Part shown: positions 24,986-35,197 of the stretch, in pieces
Layout of the letters: each line of letters opens with the position of its first letter
Position numbering within the stretch: the stretch's first letter is position 1
Assembly (NCBI RefSeq): GCF_001429605.1
Contig: NZ_LMSS01000007.1
Coordinates: 62,001-126,000, forward strand
Direction: 5' to 3'
Source: Phycicoccus sp. Soil802
Lineage (GTDB): Bacteria > Actinomycetota > Actinomycetes > Actinomycetales > Dermatophilaceae
Length of the DNA stretch: 64,000 nucleotides
The notes under the pieces: model-generated
What the model was told of the DNA's origin: nothing
The model's input: the letters and a program-made list of their open reading frames with translations, nothing else
The model's database searches: none
Position numbers and translations under genes: made by a program

Positions 24986-25066
24986 CGCCGCGCCGGGGCC
25001 GGCCCCGGCGGCATACTCCTCGCGCCTGGGCGGCGCCGCATCAGCGCCGCATCAGGCGCCGCGGCG

Positions 25067-26158
25067 TCAGGCGAGCCAGCGCAGCAGCGCGGCCTCGGCC
25101 GACTCGAGCTGACCCACCGGCACCCGCTCGTCGTCGTGGTGGGCGAGGTTGGGGTCACCCGGCCCGAAGTTCACGGCGGCGATCCCCATCTCGGAGAACC
25201 GCGCCACGTCGGTCCAGCCCTCCTTGGCGATGACCGGCACCGCGAGCGCGTCGACGAAGGCCTTGGCTGCTGGCAGGTCGAGGCCGGGGCGGGCGCCGGG
25301 AGCGTTGTCGAGGCAGAGCACCTCGTAGCCCTCGAACAGGTCCTTCACGTGGACCAGGGCCTCGTCGGCGGACTTGTCGGGGGCGTAGCGGTAGTTGACC
25401 GTGATGACGCACTCGTCGGGGATGACGTTGCCGGCGATGCCGCCGCGAATGCCGGTGGCGTTCATGGCCTCGTGGTAGTCGAGCCCGTCGACGGTCACGG
25501 TCGAGGTCTCGTAGGCGGTCAACCGGGTCAGCACCGCGGTCGCGTCGTGGATGGCGTTGCGGCCGTTCCACGGACGGGCCGAGTGGGCGGCGACACCCTT
25601 GACCGTCACGTCGACGCGCAGGGTGCCCTTGCAGCCGCCCTCGACCTGGCTGGCCGTCGGCTCCAGCAGCACCGCGAAGTCGGCGTCCTCGATCAGCTCA
25701 GGGCGCTGCTGCTGCACGTGGAGCAGGCCGTTGAACTGGCTGTCGATCTCCTCGCCCTCGTAGAACACGAAGGTGAGGTCGCGACTCGGCTCGGCGACCA
25801 GGGCCGCCTTGAGCTGGACCGCCACGCCACCCTTCATGTCGACGGTGCCCCGGCCCACCAGGTCGTCGCCGTCCCGCCGGGTGGGCAGGTTGGCGGGCGC
25901 CTTGGTGAGCGGGACCGTGTCGATGTGGCCCGCGAGGACGACCCGTTCGTCGCGACCGAGCTCGGTGCGGGCGACCAGGGTGTTGCCGATCCGCGTCACG
26001 GCCAGGTGTCCGAGTGGGGCGAGCGCCGCCTCGATGGCGTCGCACACGGCCGCCTCGTCGCGGCTCACTGACTCGATGTCGCACAAGGCCGCCGTGAGGG
26101 TGACGATGTCCGCGGACAGGTCGAGGGCAGGAGTCGCGGTGGTCGTGGGGTTCGCCAT
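25067..26158 (-). CDS. dapE: Succinyl-diaminopimelate desuccinylase
   Basis: A 363-residue M20 metallopeptidase-family enzyme. Metal-binding motifs are LAGHIDTVP, GRGTVDMKGGVA and the catalytic EGEEID; VAAHSARPW lies in the lid domain. It removes succinate from N-succinyl-LL-2,6-diaminopimelate in the succinylase branch of lysine/peptidoglycan precursor synthesis. It is divergent from dapD, and the 87-bp shared intergenic region presumably holds both promoters. A GC-rich tandem repeat (about 25029-25060) separates it from the convergent hydrolase gene. Confidence 0.93.
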   Translation of the reverse strand: MANPTTTATPALDLSADIVTLTAALCDIESVSRDEAAVCDAIEAALAPLGHLAVTRIGNTLVARTELGRDERVVLAGHIDTVPLTKAPANLPTRRDGDDLVGRGTVDMKGGVAVQLKAALVAEPSRDLTFVFYEGEEIDSQFNGLLHVQQQRPELIEDADFAVLLEPTASQVEGGCKGTLRVDVTVKGVAAHSARPWNGRNAIHDATAVLTRLTAYETSTVTVDGLDYHEAMNATGIRGGIAGNVIPDECVITVNYRYAPDKSADEALVHVKDLFEGYEVLCLDNAPGARPGLDLPAAKAFVDALAVPVIAKEGWTDVARFSEMGIAAVNFGPGDPNLAHHDDERVPVGQLESAEAALLRWLA

Positions 26159-26245
26159 GCCGCCACCATATCCACCGTGCGCGAGCGCGCCGACCGGCAG
26201 TCGGACCTGGCTCGGGCACCCGACCGCGTCTCGTAGGCTTGACCC

Positions 26246-27178
26246 ATGAGCAGCGCACGCACGGCCTGGGGCCACGGACTCGCGACGATCCACGACAGCG
26301 GCGCCGTCCTCGACACCTGGTACCCACAGCCCGTCCTCGGCGACCGGCCGGCAGACGCCGCGGCTCCGGCCGAGCTCGACGCGCTGGTCGGCAAGGATGA
26401 CGTGCGCAAGGTCCGACGCGAGGTGGTCACGACCGAGATCGACCTCGACGCCGCCCCCGTCGACGCGGCCGACGCCTACCTGCGCCTGCACCTGCTCTCC
26501 CACACCCTCGTCGCCCCCAACACCATCAACCTCGACGGCCTGTTCGGCGTGCTGGTCAACGTCGTCTGGACCACCCAGGGGCCGTGCGCGGTCGACGGTT
26601 TCGAGCTCACCCGGGCCGGTCTGCAGGCCAGGGGGGCGGTGCAGGTCCTGGGCGTCGACAAGTTCCCGCGGATGGTCGACTACGTGGTGCCCGCCGGCGT
26701 GCGGATCGGCGACGCCGACCGCGTCCGCCTTGGCGCCCACCTCGCCCCCGGGACGACCGTCATGCACGAGGGCTTCGTCAACTTCAACGCCGGCACCCTC
26801 GGACACTCCATGGTCGAGGGTCGGATCAGCCAGGGCGTCGTGGTCGGCGACGGCTCCGACATCGGCGGAGGGGCCTCCACGATGGGCACCCTGTCGGGTG
26901 GCGGCACCGCCCGCGTGAGCATCGGCGAGCGCTGCCTGCTCGGGGCCGAGTCCGGCCTGGGCATCGCCCTCGGCGACGACTGCGTGGTCGAGGCCGGCCT
27001 CTACCTCACGGCCGGCACCAAGGTCACTCTCACGGACGGCCGGGTGGTCAAGGCCCGCGAGCTCTCCGGCCAGTCCAACCTGCTCTTCCTGCGCAACTCG
27101 GTCACCGGCACCGTGGAGGCGCGCGCACGTGACGGTCACGGCATCGTCCTGAACTCGGCCCTGCATGCCAACGACTAA
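26246..27178 (+). CDS. dapD: Tetrahydrodipicolinate N-succinyltransferase
   Basis: A 310-residue enzyme with an N-terminal helical domain and a left-handed beta-helix of hexapeptide repeats at about 150-260 ([43 protein letters not shown]). The actinobacterial type ends with [18 protein letters not shown]. It transfers succinyl from succinyl-CoA to tetrahydrodipicolinate, the committing step of the succinylase DAP branch. It overlaps the following gene by 14 bp. Confidence 0.95.
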   Translation: MSSARTAWGHGLATIHDSGAVLDTWYPQPVLGDRPADAAAPAELDALVGKDDVRKVRREVVTTEIDLDAAPVDAADAYLRLHLLSHTLVAPNTINLDGLFGVLVNVVWTTQGPCAVDGFELTRAGLQARGAVQVLGVDKFPRMVDYVVPAGVRIGDADRVRLGAHLAPGTTVMHEGFVNFNAGTLGHSMVEGRISQGVVVGDGSDIGGGASTMGTLSGGGTARVSIGERCLLGAESGLGIALGDDCVVEAGLYLTAGTKVTLTDGRVVKARELSGQSNLLFLRNSVTGTVEARARDGHGIVLNSALHAND

Positions 27179-28055
27179 GCGCGGCGGCGTCGTCCTCTCG
27201 GAGCAGCGTCCCCCTTCGCGGACCCGCAAGCTCGTCACCCGTCTGGTGCTCCTGCTGTTCGTCGCCGGTCTCGCGGTCGCCGGCGTGGTCGGCGCCCGCG
27301 GGCTCGTGACCAACTTCGGCAGCCCGCGCTGCCAGGCGACCGCCGCCGGTGCGAGCGTCGACTTCGACCCCAGCCAGACGGCATACGCGGCGACGATCGA
27401 GGCGGTCGCCGAGAAACGGGGGCTGCCCGCGCGCGCCGCCACCATCGCGATCGCGACGGCGATCCAGGAGTCCAAGCTGCGCAACCTCAAGTACGGCGAC
27501 CGCGACTCCGTCGGGCTGTTCCAGCAGCGGCCGAGCCAGGGCTGGGGCACGGTCGACCAGATCCTCGACCCGGTCTACGCCACCAACAAGTTCTACGACG
27601 CGCTGGTGAAGGTCGACGGCTACGAGCACATGCGGATCACCGAGATCGCGCAGGAGGTGCAGAAGAGCGCCTACCCCGAGGCGTACGCCGACCACGAGAC
27701 CGAGGGCCGGCTGCTCGCCTCGACCCTCAGTGGCCACTCCCCCGAGGGCATGGGCTGCCGGCTCGACGACGCCACGTCCGGCGACCCCGCGGCGCTGAAG
27801 TCCGCGCTGTCGAAGGAGCTGGGCGTCAAGGCCACGGTGAGCGGTCGCACCCTGACCGTCGCGGCCGGCTCCCAGCGCGCGGCGTGGAGTGCCGGTGCGT
27901 ATGCCGTGGCGAAGGCCTCGGTGCACGGCGCCACGTCGGTGCAGGTCGGGACGCGGGAATGGACCCGGACGCGCAACTCCTCCGGCTGGGAGTGGCACGA
28001 CGCGAAGAAGCAGCGCGGCACGGCCAACACCGTGACCGTCACCTTCGCCCCCTGA
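27165..28055 (+). CDS. Membrane-anchored lysozyme-like (transglycosylase-fold) protein
   Basis: 296 residues with one N-terminal transmembrane helix (about 25-46) and an extracytoplasmic domain containing [22 protein letters not shown] and [18 protein letters not shown], a pattern common in actinobacterial soluble-lytic-transglycosylase-like proteins. The Glu in QESK is the likely catalytic acid. It is coupled to dapD by overlap, which links it to peptidoglycan metabolism by context. Databases often call such proteins 'heavy metal transporter', which the sequence does not support. Confidence 0.78.
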   Translation: MPTTKRGGVVLSEQRPPSRTRKLVTRLVLLLFVAGLAVAGVVGARGLVTNFGSPRCQATAAGASVDFDPSQTAYAATIEAVAEKRGLPARAATIAIATAIQESKLRNLKYGDRDSVGLFQQRPSQGWGTVDQILDPVYATNKFYDALVKVDGYEHMRITEIAQEVQKSAYPEAYADHETEGRLLASTLSGHSPEGMGCRLDDATSGDPAALKSALSKELGVKATVSGRTLTVAAGSQRAAWSAGAYAVAKASVHGATSVQVGTREWTRTRNSSGWEWHDAKKQRGTANTVTVTFAP

Positions 28056-28077
28056 CCCCTGACCCCGCGCGCCTGGG

Positions 28078-28132
28078 GAGTGAGCGCCAACCAACTCTCC
28101 GGACCACCCCGAGAGTTGGTTGGCGCTCACTC
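28078..28132. repeat. 22-bp-arm palindrome of the GTGAGCGCCAACC family, copy 1
   Basis: Perfect 22-bp arms (28078-28099 and 28111-28132) around an 11-nt loop. A closely related palindrome lies at 28951-29003, so the pair brackets the DUF559 gene. It can act as a terminator for the upstream gene, whose stop is 23 bp away. Confidence 0.85.
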
Positions 28133-28180
28133 GCCTGCCGCCGGCTCCGCTCGGGCGACCTGCACCGACCGACCAAGGGC

Positions 28181-28951
28181 GTGCGGTCCCACCGCGGGGC
28201 GACCACCCTCGACGACCTGGCGGCCGACCTGGCACTGGCCCTCCCGCCGCCTTGGGCGTGGTCGCACCTCACCGCTGCCCGGCTCTTCCGGCTCCCGCTC
28301 CCCTCGGAGTGGACCGGGGCAGAGCCGCTGCACGTGCTGCGCCCCACCGAGTGCGCCCAGGTCCGCAGGCCCGGTCTGGTCGGACACCGGGGACTCGAGC
28401 ACCGCCAGACACTGACACTGCGCGGGCACCCGACGACAACCGCCGTATGGACGTGGTCCGATCTGGCGAGCCTGCCGGAGCTCTCCGTGACTGACCTCGT
28501 CATCGCGGGAGACGCGCTCGCGACTCGCGACTCGGCTCTGTTGGAGCAGCTGGTCGCCATGGGTCGCGCGGGCGGGTCTCGTCGTGGGTCCCGAAAGCTC
28601 CGGGCCGCTGCGGAGCTGTTGCGGTCCGGGAGCGGATCACCGATGGAGACGCGGGCGCGGCTGGCGTTCCTCGCTGCCGGGCTCCCCGAGCCCGAGCTCA
28701 ACGCGACCGTCCACGGACCTGACGGTCACTTCCTGGCACGGGTCGACTTCCTCTGGCGTGCGGCGGGCGTCGTGGTCGAGTACGAGGGCGACCAGCACCG
28801 GACGGACCGACGGCAGTGGCAGAACGACATCGCCCGGGTCCGCCTCCTCGAGGAGAGCGGGCTGCGGGTCATCCGGGTCACCAGCCTCGACCTGTTCGAC
28901 GCGAGCCGGCTGCGGGTCCTCGTCGCGATGCTGAGGGGACTTCTCACGTGA
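28181..28951 (+). CDS. DUF559/Vsr-like endonuclease-fold protein, N-terminus uncertain
   Basis: About 256 residues if GTG 28181 is used. The N-terminal half includes a LHRPTKGVRSH stretch and AWSHLTAARLFRLPLP, typical of actinobacterial AbiEi-antitoxin-like/DUF559 proteins. The C-terminus (ARVDFLWRAAGVVVEYEGD, NDIARVRLLEESGLRVIRVT) is a PD-(D/E)xK restriction-like fold. The reading frame stays open upstream through the palindrome with no good start codon, and related proteins usually begin before the HRPT segment. The 5' end may therefore have been lost or replaced when the palindrome arose. Confidence 0.65.
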   Translation: MRSHRGATTLDDLAADLALALPPPWAWSHLTAARLFRLPLPSEWTGAEPLHVLRPTECAQVRRPGLVGHRGLEHRQTLTLRGHPTTTAVWTWSDLASLPELSVTDLVIAGDALATRDSALLEQLVAMGRAGGSRRGSRKLRAAAELLRSGSGSPMETRARLAFLAAGLPEPELNATVHGPDGHFLARVDFLWRAAGVVVEYEGDQHRTDRRQWQNDIARVRLLEESGLRVIRVTSLDLFDASRLRVLVAMLRGLLT

Positions 28952-29003
28952 GTGAGCGCCAACCCACTCTCACGACGTGCCGGAGAGTCGGTTGGCGCTC
29001 ACT
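28951..29003. repeat. Palindrome of the GTGAGCGCCAACC family, copy 2
   Basis: Arms 28951-28971 and 28983-29003 (21 bp, one mismatch) with an 11-nt loop. The arm begins on the last base of the DUF559 stop codon. The arms are nearly identical to those at 28078-28132 but the loops differ. It lies between convergent genes and probably acts as a terminator. Confidence 0.85.
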
Positions 29004-29017
29004 GGGCGCGGGGTGGG

Positions 29018-30313
<1,296 letters not shown>

Positions 30314-30424
30314 GCGAAATCCATCCTCCAACGTGATGCGGGCGCCCGGATCCGTGTCCCACCGGGCGCTTCCCGCGCACTGCGACGCTACCCCACCACC
30401 ACGGGCCTCAGGGAATCGACCCGA

Positions 30425-31594
30425 CTAGCCCGCGAGACGCTCGGCCGCTGCGGCGATGCGCTCGTCGGTGGCGGTGAGGGCGATCCGCACGTGCTCACGA
30501 CCGGCTTCGCCGTAGAAGCTGCCGGGTGCCACGAGTATGCCGCGCGCGGCCATCGCGTCGACGGTCGCCCAGGCGTCCTCGCCCCGCGTCGCCCAGAGGT
30601 AGAGGCCCGCGTCGGAGTGGTCGACCCGCATCCCGAAGCCCTCGACGGCGGCCCGCAGCGTGGCGCGCCGCGCGGCATACCTGGCCTTCTGCTCGGCCAC
30701 GTGGACGTCGTCACCGAGGGCGACCGTGAGGGCCTGCTGCACCGGCCACGGCACGATCATCCCGGCGTGCTTGCGGACCTCGAGCAGCCGTCGCACGAGG
30801 GCCACGTCGCCGGCGATGAACGCGGCCCGGTAGCCAGCGAGGTTGGACTGCTTGCTCAGCGAGTAGACGGCGAGCAGGTTGTCGTGGCTACCGCCGCAGA
30901 CCCGCGGGTCGAGGATGCTCGGCGTGGTCGGCGAGGAGCCGTCGCGCTCGCCATCCGGTCGCCAGTCGAGCTCGGCGTAGCACTCGTCGCTGGCCACGAC
31001 GACGCCGTGCTGGCGCGCCCAGGCGACCACCTTGGCGAGGTGGTCGATGCCGAGCACCCGCCCGGTCGGGTTGCTCGGGCTGTTGAGCCACAGCAGCTTG
31101 GGCGTCGTGGCGGTAGTCAGCGGGCCCAGCGCAGCGAGGCCGTCGACCACCTGCGGCCGGGCCCCCGCGAGGCGGGCACCCACGTCGTAGGTCGGGTAGG
31201 CCACTCCGGGGAAACCGACGATGTCGCCCTCCCCCAGCCCCAGGAGGGTCGGCAGCCACGCGACGAGCTCCTTCGAGCCCACCGTCGGCATGACCCCGTC
31301 GGGGTCGAGGTCCGGCACTCCGCGGCGGCGGGCGAACCAGGTCGCCACCGCCTCGCGGAGCGGGGGCGTGCCGTAGGTCTGCGGGTACCCCGGCGCGTCA
31401 GCGGCAGCCCGCAGCGCCTCCTGCACGACCTGGGGCGTGGGGTCGACGGGGGTGCCGACCGACAGGTCGACGATGCCGCCACCGGGCTCGCCGGACGAGC
31501 CGGGCACACCGACAGCGAGACTCGCCCGCTCCTTGTACGGAGCGAGCGAGTCCCAGGGAAAGTCAGGCAGAGCGCGCGGGCTCACACCGCTCAC
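30425..31594 (-). CDS. dapC: Succinyldiaminopimelate aminotransferase (DapC type)
   Basis: A 389-residue class I/II PLP aminotransferase. It shows PQTYGTPPLREAVATWF, LWLNSPSNPTGRVL and ASDECYAEL, and the PLP lysine is in YSLSKQSNLAGYR. Adjacent ferredoxin and actinobacterial synteny identify it as the DAP pathway N-succinyl-LL-DAP transaminase, complementing dapD and dapE in this window. GTG 31594 overlaps the ferredoxin stop (GTGA). One GTATGCCG copy forces a rare ATA isoleucine codon near the C-terminus. Confidence 0.9.
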   Translation of the reverse strand: MSGVSPRALPDFPWDSLAPYKERASLAVGVPGSSGEPGGGIVDLSVGTPVDPTPQVVQEALRAAADAPGYPQTYGTPPLREAVATWFARRRGVPDLDPDGVMPTVGSKELVAWLPTLLGLGEGDIVGFPGVAYPTYDVGARLAGARPQVVDGLAALGPLTTATTPKLLWLNSPSNPTGRVLGIDHLAKVVAWARQHGVVVASDECYAELDWRPDGERDGSSPTTPSILDPRVCGGSHDNLLAVYSLSKQSNLAGYRAAFIAGDVALVRRLLEVRKHAGMIVPWPVQQALTVALGDDVHVAEQKARYAARRATLRAAVEGFGMRVDHSDAGLYLWATRGEDAWATVDAMAARGILVAPGSFYGEAGREHVRIALTATDERIAAAAERLAG

Positions 31595-31917
31595 TCGTCG
31601 TGGACCTGCGGCGGCAGGTCGGCGATCAGCGGGTGGTCCTTCGGGATCAGGCCGAGCTTGGCCGCACCGCCCGGGCTGCCGAGGTCGTCGAAGAACTCGA
31701 CGTTCGCCTTGTAGTAGTCGGCCCACTGCTCGGGGGTGTCGTCCTCGTAGTAGATCGCCTCGACCGGGCAGACCGGCTCACACGCACCGCAGTCGACGCA
31801 CTCGTCGGGGTGGATGTAGAGGGACCGCTCACCTTCGTAGATGCAGTCGACCGGACATTCCTCGATGCAGGCCTTGTCCTTGAGGTCCACACAAGGCTGG
31901 GCGATCACGTACGTCAT
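31591..31917 (-). CDS. fdxA: 7Fe-type ferredoxin (3Fe-4S/4Fe-4S)
   Basis: A 108-residue ferredoxin. The first cluster ligands are Cys9, Cys17 and later cysteines in KACIEECPVDC. The second cluster is CVDCGACEPVCPVEAI (Cys40, 43, 46, 50). The C-terminal extension (EQWADYYKANVEFFDDLG) is typical of actinobacterial FdxA/FdxC. ATG 31917 lies exactly 7 nt after a TAGTAT -10 box, so the mRNA is probably leaderless; no ribosome binding site is present. It is cotranscribed with dapC. Confidence 0.93.
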   Translation of the reverse strand: MTYVIAQPCVDLKDKACIEECPVDCIYEGERSLYIHPDECVDCGACEPVCPVEAIYYEDDTPEQWADYYKANVEFFDDLGSPGGAAKLGLIPKDHPLIADLPPQVHDE

Positions 31918-31924
31918 GCCGCAC

Positions 31925-31941
31925 ATACTATGCGGCTCATG
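31925..31941. promoter_or_regulatory. Overlapping divergent -10 boxes for two leaderless genes
   Basis: Plus-strand TACTAT (31926-31931) is followed by 7 nt and ATG 31939. Minus-strand TAGTAT (31930-31925) is followed by 7 nt and ATG 31917. The two boxes share five base pairs. Neither gene has a Shine-Dalgarno sequence, consistent with leaderless transcription in both directions. Only one polymerase could occupy the site at a time. Confidence 0.6.
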
Positions 31942-32973
31942 TCGGCCGACGTCAGCAACCTCCCCCTCGGGTCCCGAGTCGTGGTCAGGTGGCGGCTGGC
32001 GGCCCCCGATCCGGCGACCGGCGCGACCCTGACCGACGCCGTCGGCACGCTCCTCGCGCGCGACGCCGAGACCGTCCGCGTCGAGACGTCCCGCGGCGTG
32101 GTGACGATCGAGCGCGCGCGGGTCACGGCCGCCAAGGAGGTGCCGCCGAAGCCGTCGCGGCGGGGCGCGGCCCACCTCGCGCTGACGATCGAGGACCTGC
32201 AGCGGGTGATGACGCCCGCCTGGGGCGCGGTCGAGCGGGCGGCCGTCGGCGACTGGGCGCTGCGCGCCTCCGCCGGCTACACCCAGCGTGGCAACTCCGT
32301 GGTGCCCGTCGGCAGCCCCGGCAAGCCCCTCGCCGACGCCGTCGCCGACGTCGAGGCCTGGTATGCCGCGCGCGGACTCCCAGCCAAGTTCGCCCTCGCC
32401 GGGCCCGAGGGTTTCGACCCCGCCGACGACCCGTTGGGCACGCTCCTGCTCGGCCGGGGCTACGTCGTCGGCAGCCGCACACTGAACCTCACGGCCGCCC
32501 GCGAGACCATCGCGGCGGCCGATCCTGGCGGCCCGGCGGTGACCATCGGCAGCGAGCTGACCCCACAGTGGCTGGAGGCCTACCGGCTCACCCGCGCCAC
32601 CGTGCCGGGCGCCACCGAGGCGGTCCTCCGGGACAGCCCGCGAGTGGTCTTCGCCAGCATCACGCCCGGCGGAGGCCTGTCGCAGCAGCTCGGTCTGCGC
32701 GCGGCCGATGCCGCAGGCACGACGCCGATCGCGTTGGCACGCCTGGGGATCGGCGCGGGCTGGGCCGGCCTCGGTGCGGTCTGGACGGACCCGGCATACC
32801 GAGGTCGCGGACTGGCCGCGCACCTCACCGCAGCCCTCGCAGCGCACCTGCGCCAGGAGGACATCGCCCTCATCCACCTCCAGGTGGAGCACGACAACGA
32901 CACCGCGATCCGCCTCTACCGGCGGCTCGGCTTCGACGTGCACTCGTCGTACGCGTACCTCACCCAGGGCTGA
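31939..32973 (+). CDS. GNAT-family N-acetyltransferase
   Basis: A 344-residue protein with a small SH3-like N-terminal region (LPLGSRVVVRWRL) and a C-terminal GNAT domain. The acetyl-CoA loop is GLGAVWTDPAYRGRGLAAHL (about 276-295), followed by IHLQVEHDNDTAIRLYRRLGF. The acceptor is unknown. ATG 31939 is preferred to 31930 because the -10 box TACTAT overlaps the latter. It is divergent from the ferredoxin gene. Confidence 0.88.
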   Translation: MSADVSNLPLGSRVVVRWRLAAPDPATGATLTDAVGTLLARDAETVRVETSRGVVTIERARVTAAKEVPPKPSRRGAAHLALTIEDLQRVMTPAWGAVERAAVGDWALRASAGYTQRGNSVVPVGSPGKPLADAVADVEAWYAARGLPAKFALAGPEGFDPADDPLGTLLLGRGYVVGSRTLNLTAARETIAAADPGGPAVTIGSELTPQWLEAYRLTRATVPGATEAVLRDSPRVVFASITPGGGLSQQLGLRAADAAGTTPIALARLGIGAGWAGLGAVWTDPAYRGRGLAAHLTAALAAHLRQEDIALIHLQVEHDNDTAIRLYRRLGFDVHSSYAYLTQG

Positions 32974-33054
32974 GGACCCGAGGCGTCGGTCCCCGGTCCC
33001 GGGCGCCGGAAAACCTGCTGGCGCGCAGCCTGCCGAACCGGCCAGAGTGACGCC

Positions 33055-33468
33055 ATGACCTCACGCATCTCGCACACCAGCATCGACTCCCGCAACGCCT
33101 ACGAGCAGTCGATCTGGTGGTGTGGCGTGCTCGGCTTCTCCGAGGACCCTCGCGACCCCAACCTCCCGGGTCACGAGGAGTGCATGATCTTCTCGCCGGA
33201 CGGGCGCCAGCGGGTGCTCTTCATCGAGGTGCCGGAGGGCAAGTCGGTCAAGAACCGCGTGCACTTCGACCTCTGGCCGACCGACCGCACCATGAACGAG
33301 GAGGTCGAGCGGCTGTTCGAGGCCGGCGCCACGCTCGTCCACGACCTGCGCGACCAGCACGGGCCCGGCACCGGCTGGGTCACGCTGGCCGACCCCGAGG
33401 GCAACGAGTTCTGCGTGCTGCGCAGCGAGTCCGAACGACCGGACCCCTACGCCCACCTCGTGAGGTAG
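33055..33468 (+). CDS. VOC superfamily (glyoxalase/bleomycin-resistance-like) protein
   Basis: 137 residues with two beta-alpha-beta-beta-beta modules. HTSIDSRNAYEQSIWWCGVLGF opens the first and a C-terminal strand pair, GWVTLADPEGNEFCVL, closes the second. The His/Glu positions (RISHTSID, GNEFCVL) could form the metal site. Actinobacterial proteins of this type are usually of unknown substrate. ATG 33055 stands 81 bp after the acetyltransferase gene. Confidence 0.88.
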   Translation: MTSRISHTSIDSRNAYEQSIWWCGVLGFSEDPRDPNLPGHEECMIFSPDGRQRVLFIEVPEGKSVKNRVHFDLWPTDRTMNEEVERLFEAGATLVHDLRDQHGPGTGWVTLADPEGNEFCVLRSESERPDPYAHLVR

Positions 33469-33539
33469 TCGCAGGGGGTCCGGACTGTCCGGCGGCGCCG
33501 ACCGGTGGCGGCCGGAGGAGCGGCCGGGTGTGGCTGCGG

Positions 33540-34727
33540 TCAGGCTGCCGAGACCGACGCGTCGGGTACGAGCGTCCCACCGGTGCGTGACACCCGAGGC
33601 TTGCCGGTCCAGTTGCCACCCATGCCCATGACCAGGTTGACGTAGGCGGTGCCGCCGGACACCGAGACGACCGGGACCGACTCGGGAGTGGCGCTGGCGC
33701 GGTTGGTCCAGGTGTTCGTCAGCAGGGCGGTGCCGCCCTGGACCATGATCAGGCCGGTGTCCCTCTGGTCGGTGAAGTCCGACGGACGGGCCATGCCGAA
33801 GTTGAGCTTGGTGTTGGTGAACGACACACCGCCACCCTTGACGACGATGAGGGCACCCATGGCCGGGTCGCCCGCGTTCTGGCCCTCGACGACGCAGTCG
33901 GAGAAGTCGAGACCACCCTGCTGGGAGTCCGGGCCCTCGACGAGGATCGCGCGGGACCCGCCACGCGCCGTGAGGTAGAGGTGGCGGACCGCGGTCTTGG
34001 ACAGGTTGGAGAAGCGCATCAGGTAGCGGCCACCGTTGGCGCCCTGCCACCCGTAGTTCATGTCACCGGCGACCCACAGGAAGTTGTCGGAGCCCCGCAG
34101 CGAGAACTGCGTGTCCTGGACCGCGACACAGGTCCACGAGCCGCGCGTGGTGACCAGCGTCATCGAGAACGGGTCTGCGGGGGTGCCCAAGACGTGCTTG
34201 AAACCGTAGAACGAGAGCGTGTCCAGCGTGGTGGCGTAGGACGTGCCCGCGCTGTACGGGTGGTGGTAGAACTGCGTCACCGCGTTCGAGGACTTGAACG
34301 TGATGCCCGCGACCATGACGTTGTAGGTGGTCTGGGTACCCACGAGCCAGGAGCTCGCGCCGTTGCCGCAGTTGAGGGTCACGTTGCACTGCGGGAGCGC
34401 TCCGGCCGTGTTGGCGATCTCGGGGTTCTGCCACCCGACGTTCGGGCCGAGGATGCGCAGGCCGGAGAACGTGGTGCGGGTCTGGCTGAACGTGTGGCTG
34501 CGGGGAGATAGCCGGATCGGTCGACGCGGGCTCGAGTTCCGAGCCAGGTCGAGCGCTGCGGTGAGCTTCTGGTCGTCGGTGCCGCTGAACGAGTCGAGGA
34601 GGATGTCGTCCTCGCCCGACGCCGTGGCCGCCGACGCCGAGGCCGTTCCGTTCAGGACGGCGGCCCCCGTCGTGACGACTGCGGCAGCGCCGAGGCGCTT
34701 GAGGATGGTTCTGCGGGGGGTGGGCAT
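33540..34727 (-). CDS. Tat-exported beta-helix protein, paralogue A
   Basis: 395 residues. The N-terminus (RRTILKRLGAAAVVTTGAAV) is a twin-arginine signal with an AxA-type cleavage region near residue 33. The mature part is rich in short Asn/Ser/Gly/Thr turns and repeated hydrophobic strands (VMVAGITFKSSNAV, LDFSDCVVEGQNA, VSFTNTKLNFGMA), consistent with a right-handed parallel beta-helix such as pectate-lyase or tailspike folds. ATG 34727 has AAGGAG upstream. A paralogue with long identical blocks lies directly upstream. The function is unknown; a wall or extracellular polysaccharide target is possible. Confidence 0.8.
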   Translation of the reverse strand: MPTPRRTILKRLGAAAVVTTGAAVLNGTASASAATASGEDDILLDSFSGTDDQKLTAALDLARNSSPRRPIRLSPRSHTFSQTRTTFSGLRILGPNVGWQNPEIANTAGALPQCNVTLNCGNGASSWLVGTQTTYNVMVAGITFKSSNAVTQFYHHPYSAGTSYATTLDTLSFYGFKHVLGTPADPFSMTLVTTRGSWTCVAVQDTQFSLRGSDNFLWVAGDMNYGWQGANGGRYLMRFSNLSKTAVRHLYLTARGGSRAILVEGPDSQQGGLDFSDCVVEGQNAGDPAMGALIVVKGGGVSFTNTKLNFGMARPSDFTDQRDTGLIMVQGGTALLTNTWTNRASATPESVPVVSVSGGTAYVNLVMGMGGNWTGKPRVSRTGGTLVPDASVSAA

Positions 34728-35197
34728 GCTTCTCCTTCGGCCCCGGGGGGAGGGGGCTCTGGCTACGGGGGTGGCTCGCCGAGGGACGGCCCAGCGAGCA
34801 CCGACCAGCACCAGTCACGCCATGCGGCGTCACTGGTCACTGAAGGCGGTGGCGTCCTCGAGGACGCGCTTCCGACGGCCACCTCCCTGCAGGAGGCTCC
34901 GGACACCGGTCCAGCGGTGCGGATTCCCACACGCGGATCGATGAGGCAGGAGACTACGCAACGGCACGGCGCCCGCGAAATCGCGTCCACGGTGGATGTG
35001 CCGAAAATCAGGACATTCGGGACACCACAACCCCCGGCCACGTGACGGATCGCCGACGGTGCCAAGCGACGGACAACCCGCTGACCAGCGACGTCACGAC
35101 CCGCTACGTCCGACACGCCCGCAACGTCGGAAGCCCGACAATGGTGGGGAACGCGGGGCCGTCGCCGTCGCTGGCCCATGCCTTGGCCGAGCCGCTG
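34728..35197. other. Non-coding leader/promoter region of paralogue A
   Basis: No convincing gene. A stretch at about 34860-34945, containing CCTGCAGGAGGCTCCGGA and a CACACGCGGATCGATG segment, is closely matched at about 36535-36608 upstream of the paralogous gene. A second match joins 34998-35070 to about 36680-36725. The duplicated unit therefore includes the promoter region. Confidence 0.6.

Noticed and set aside
25020-25066. GC-rich GCGCCGCATCA direct repeat between the hydrolase gene and dapE as a regulatory site
   Set aside because: It lies between convergent stop codons and is only two imperfect units, so low-complexity sequence explains it.
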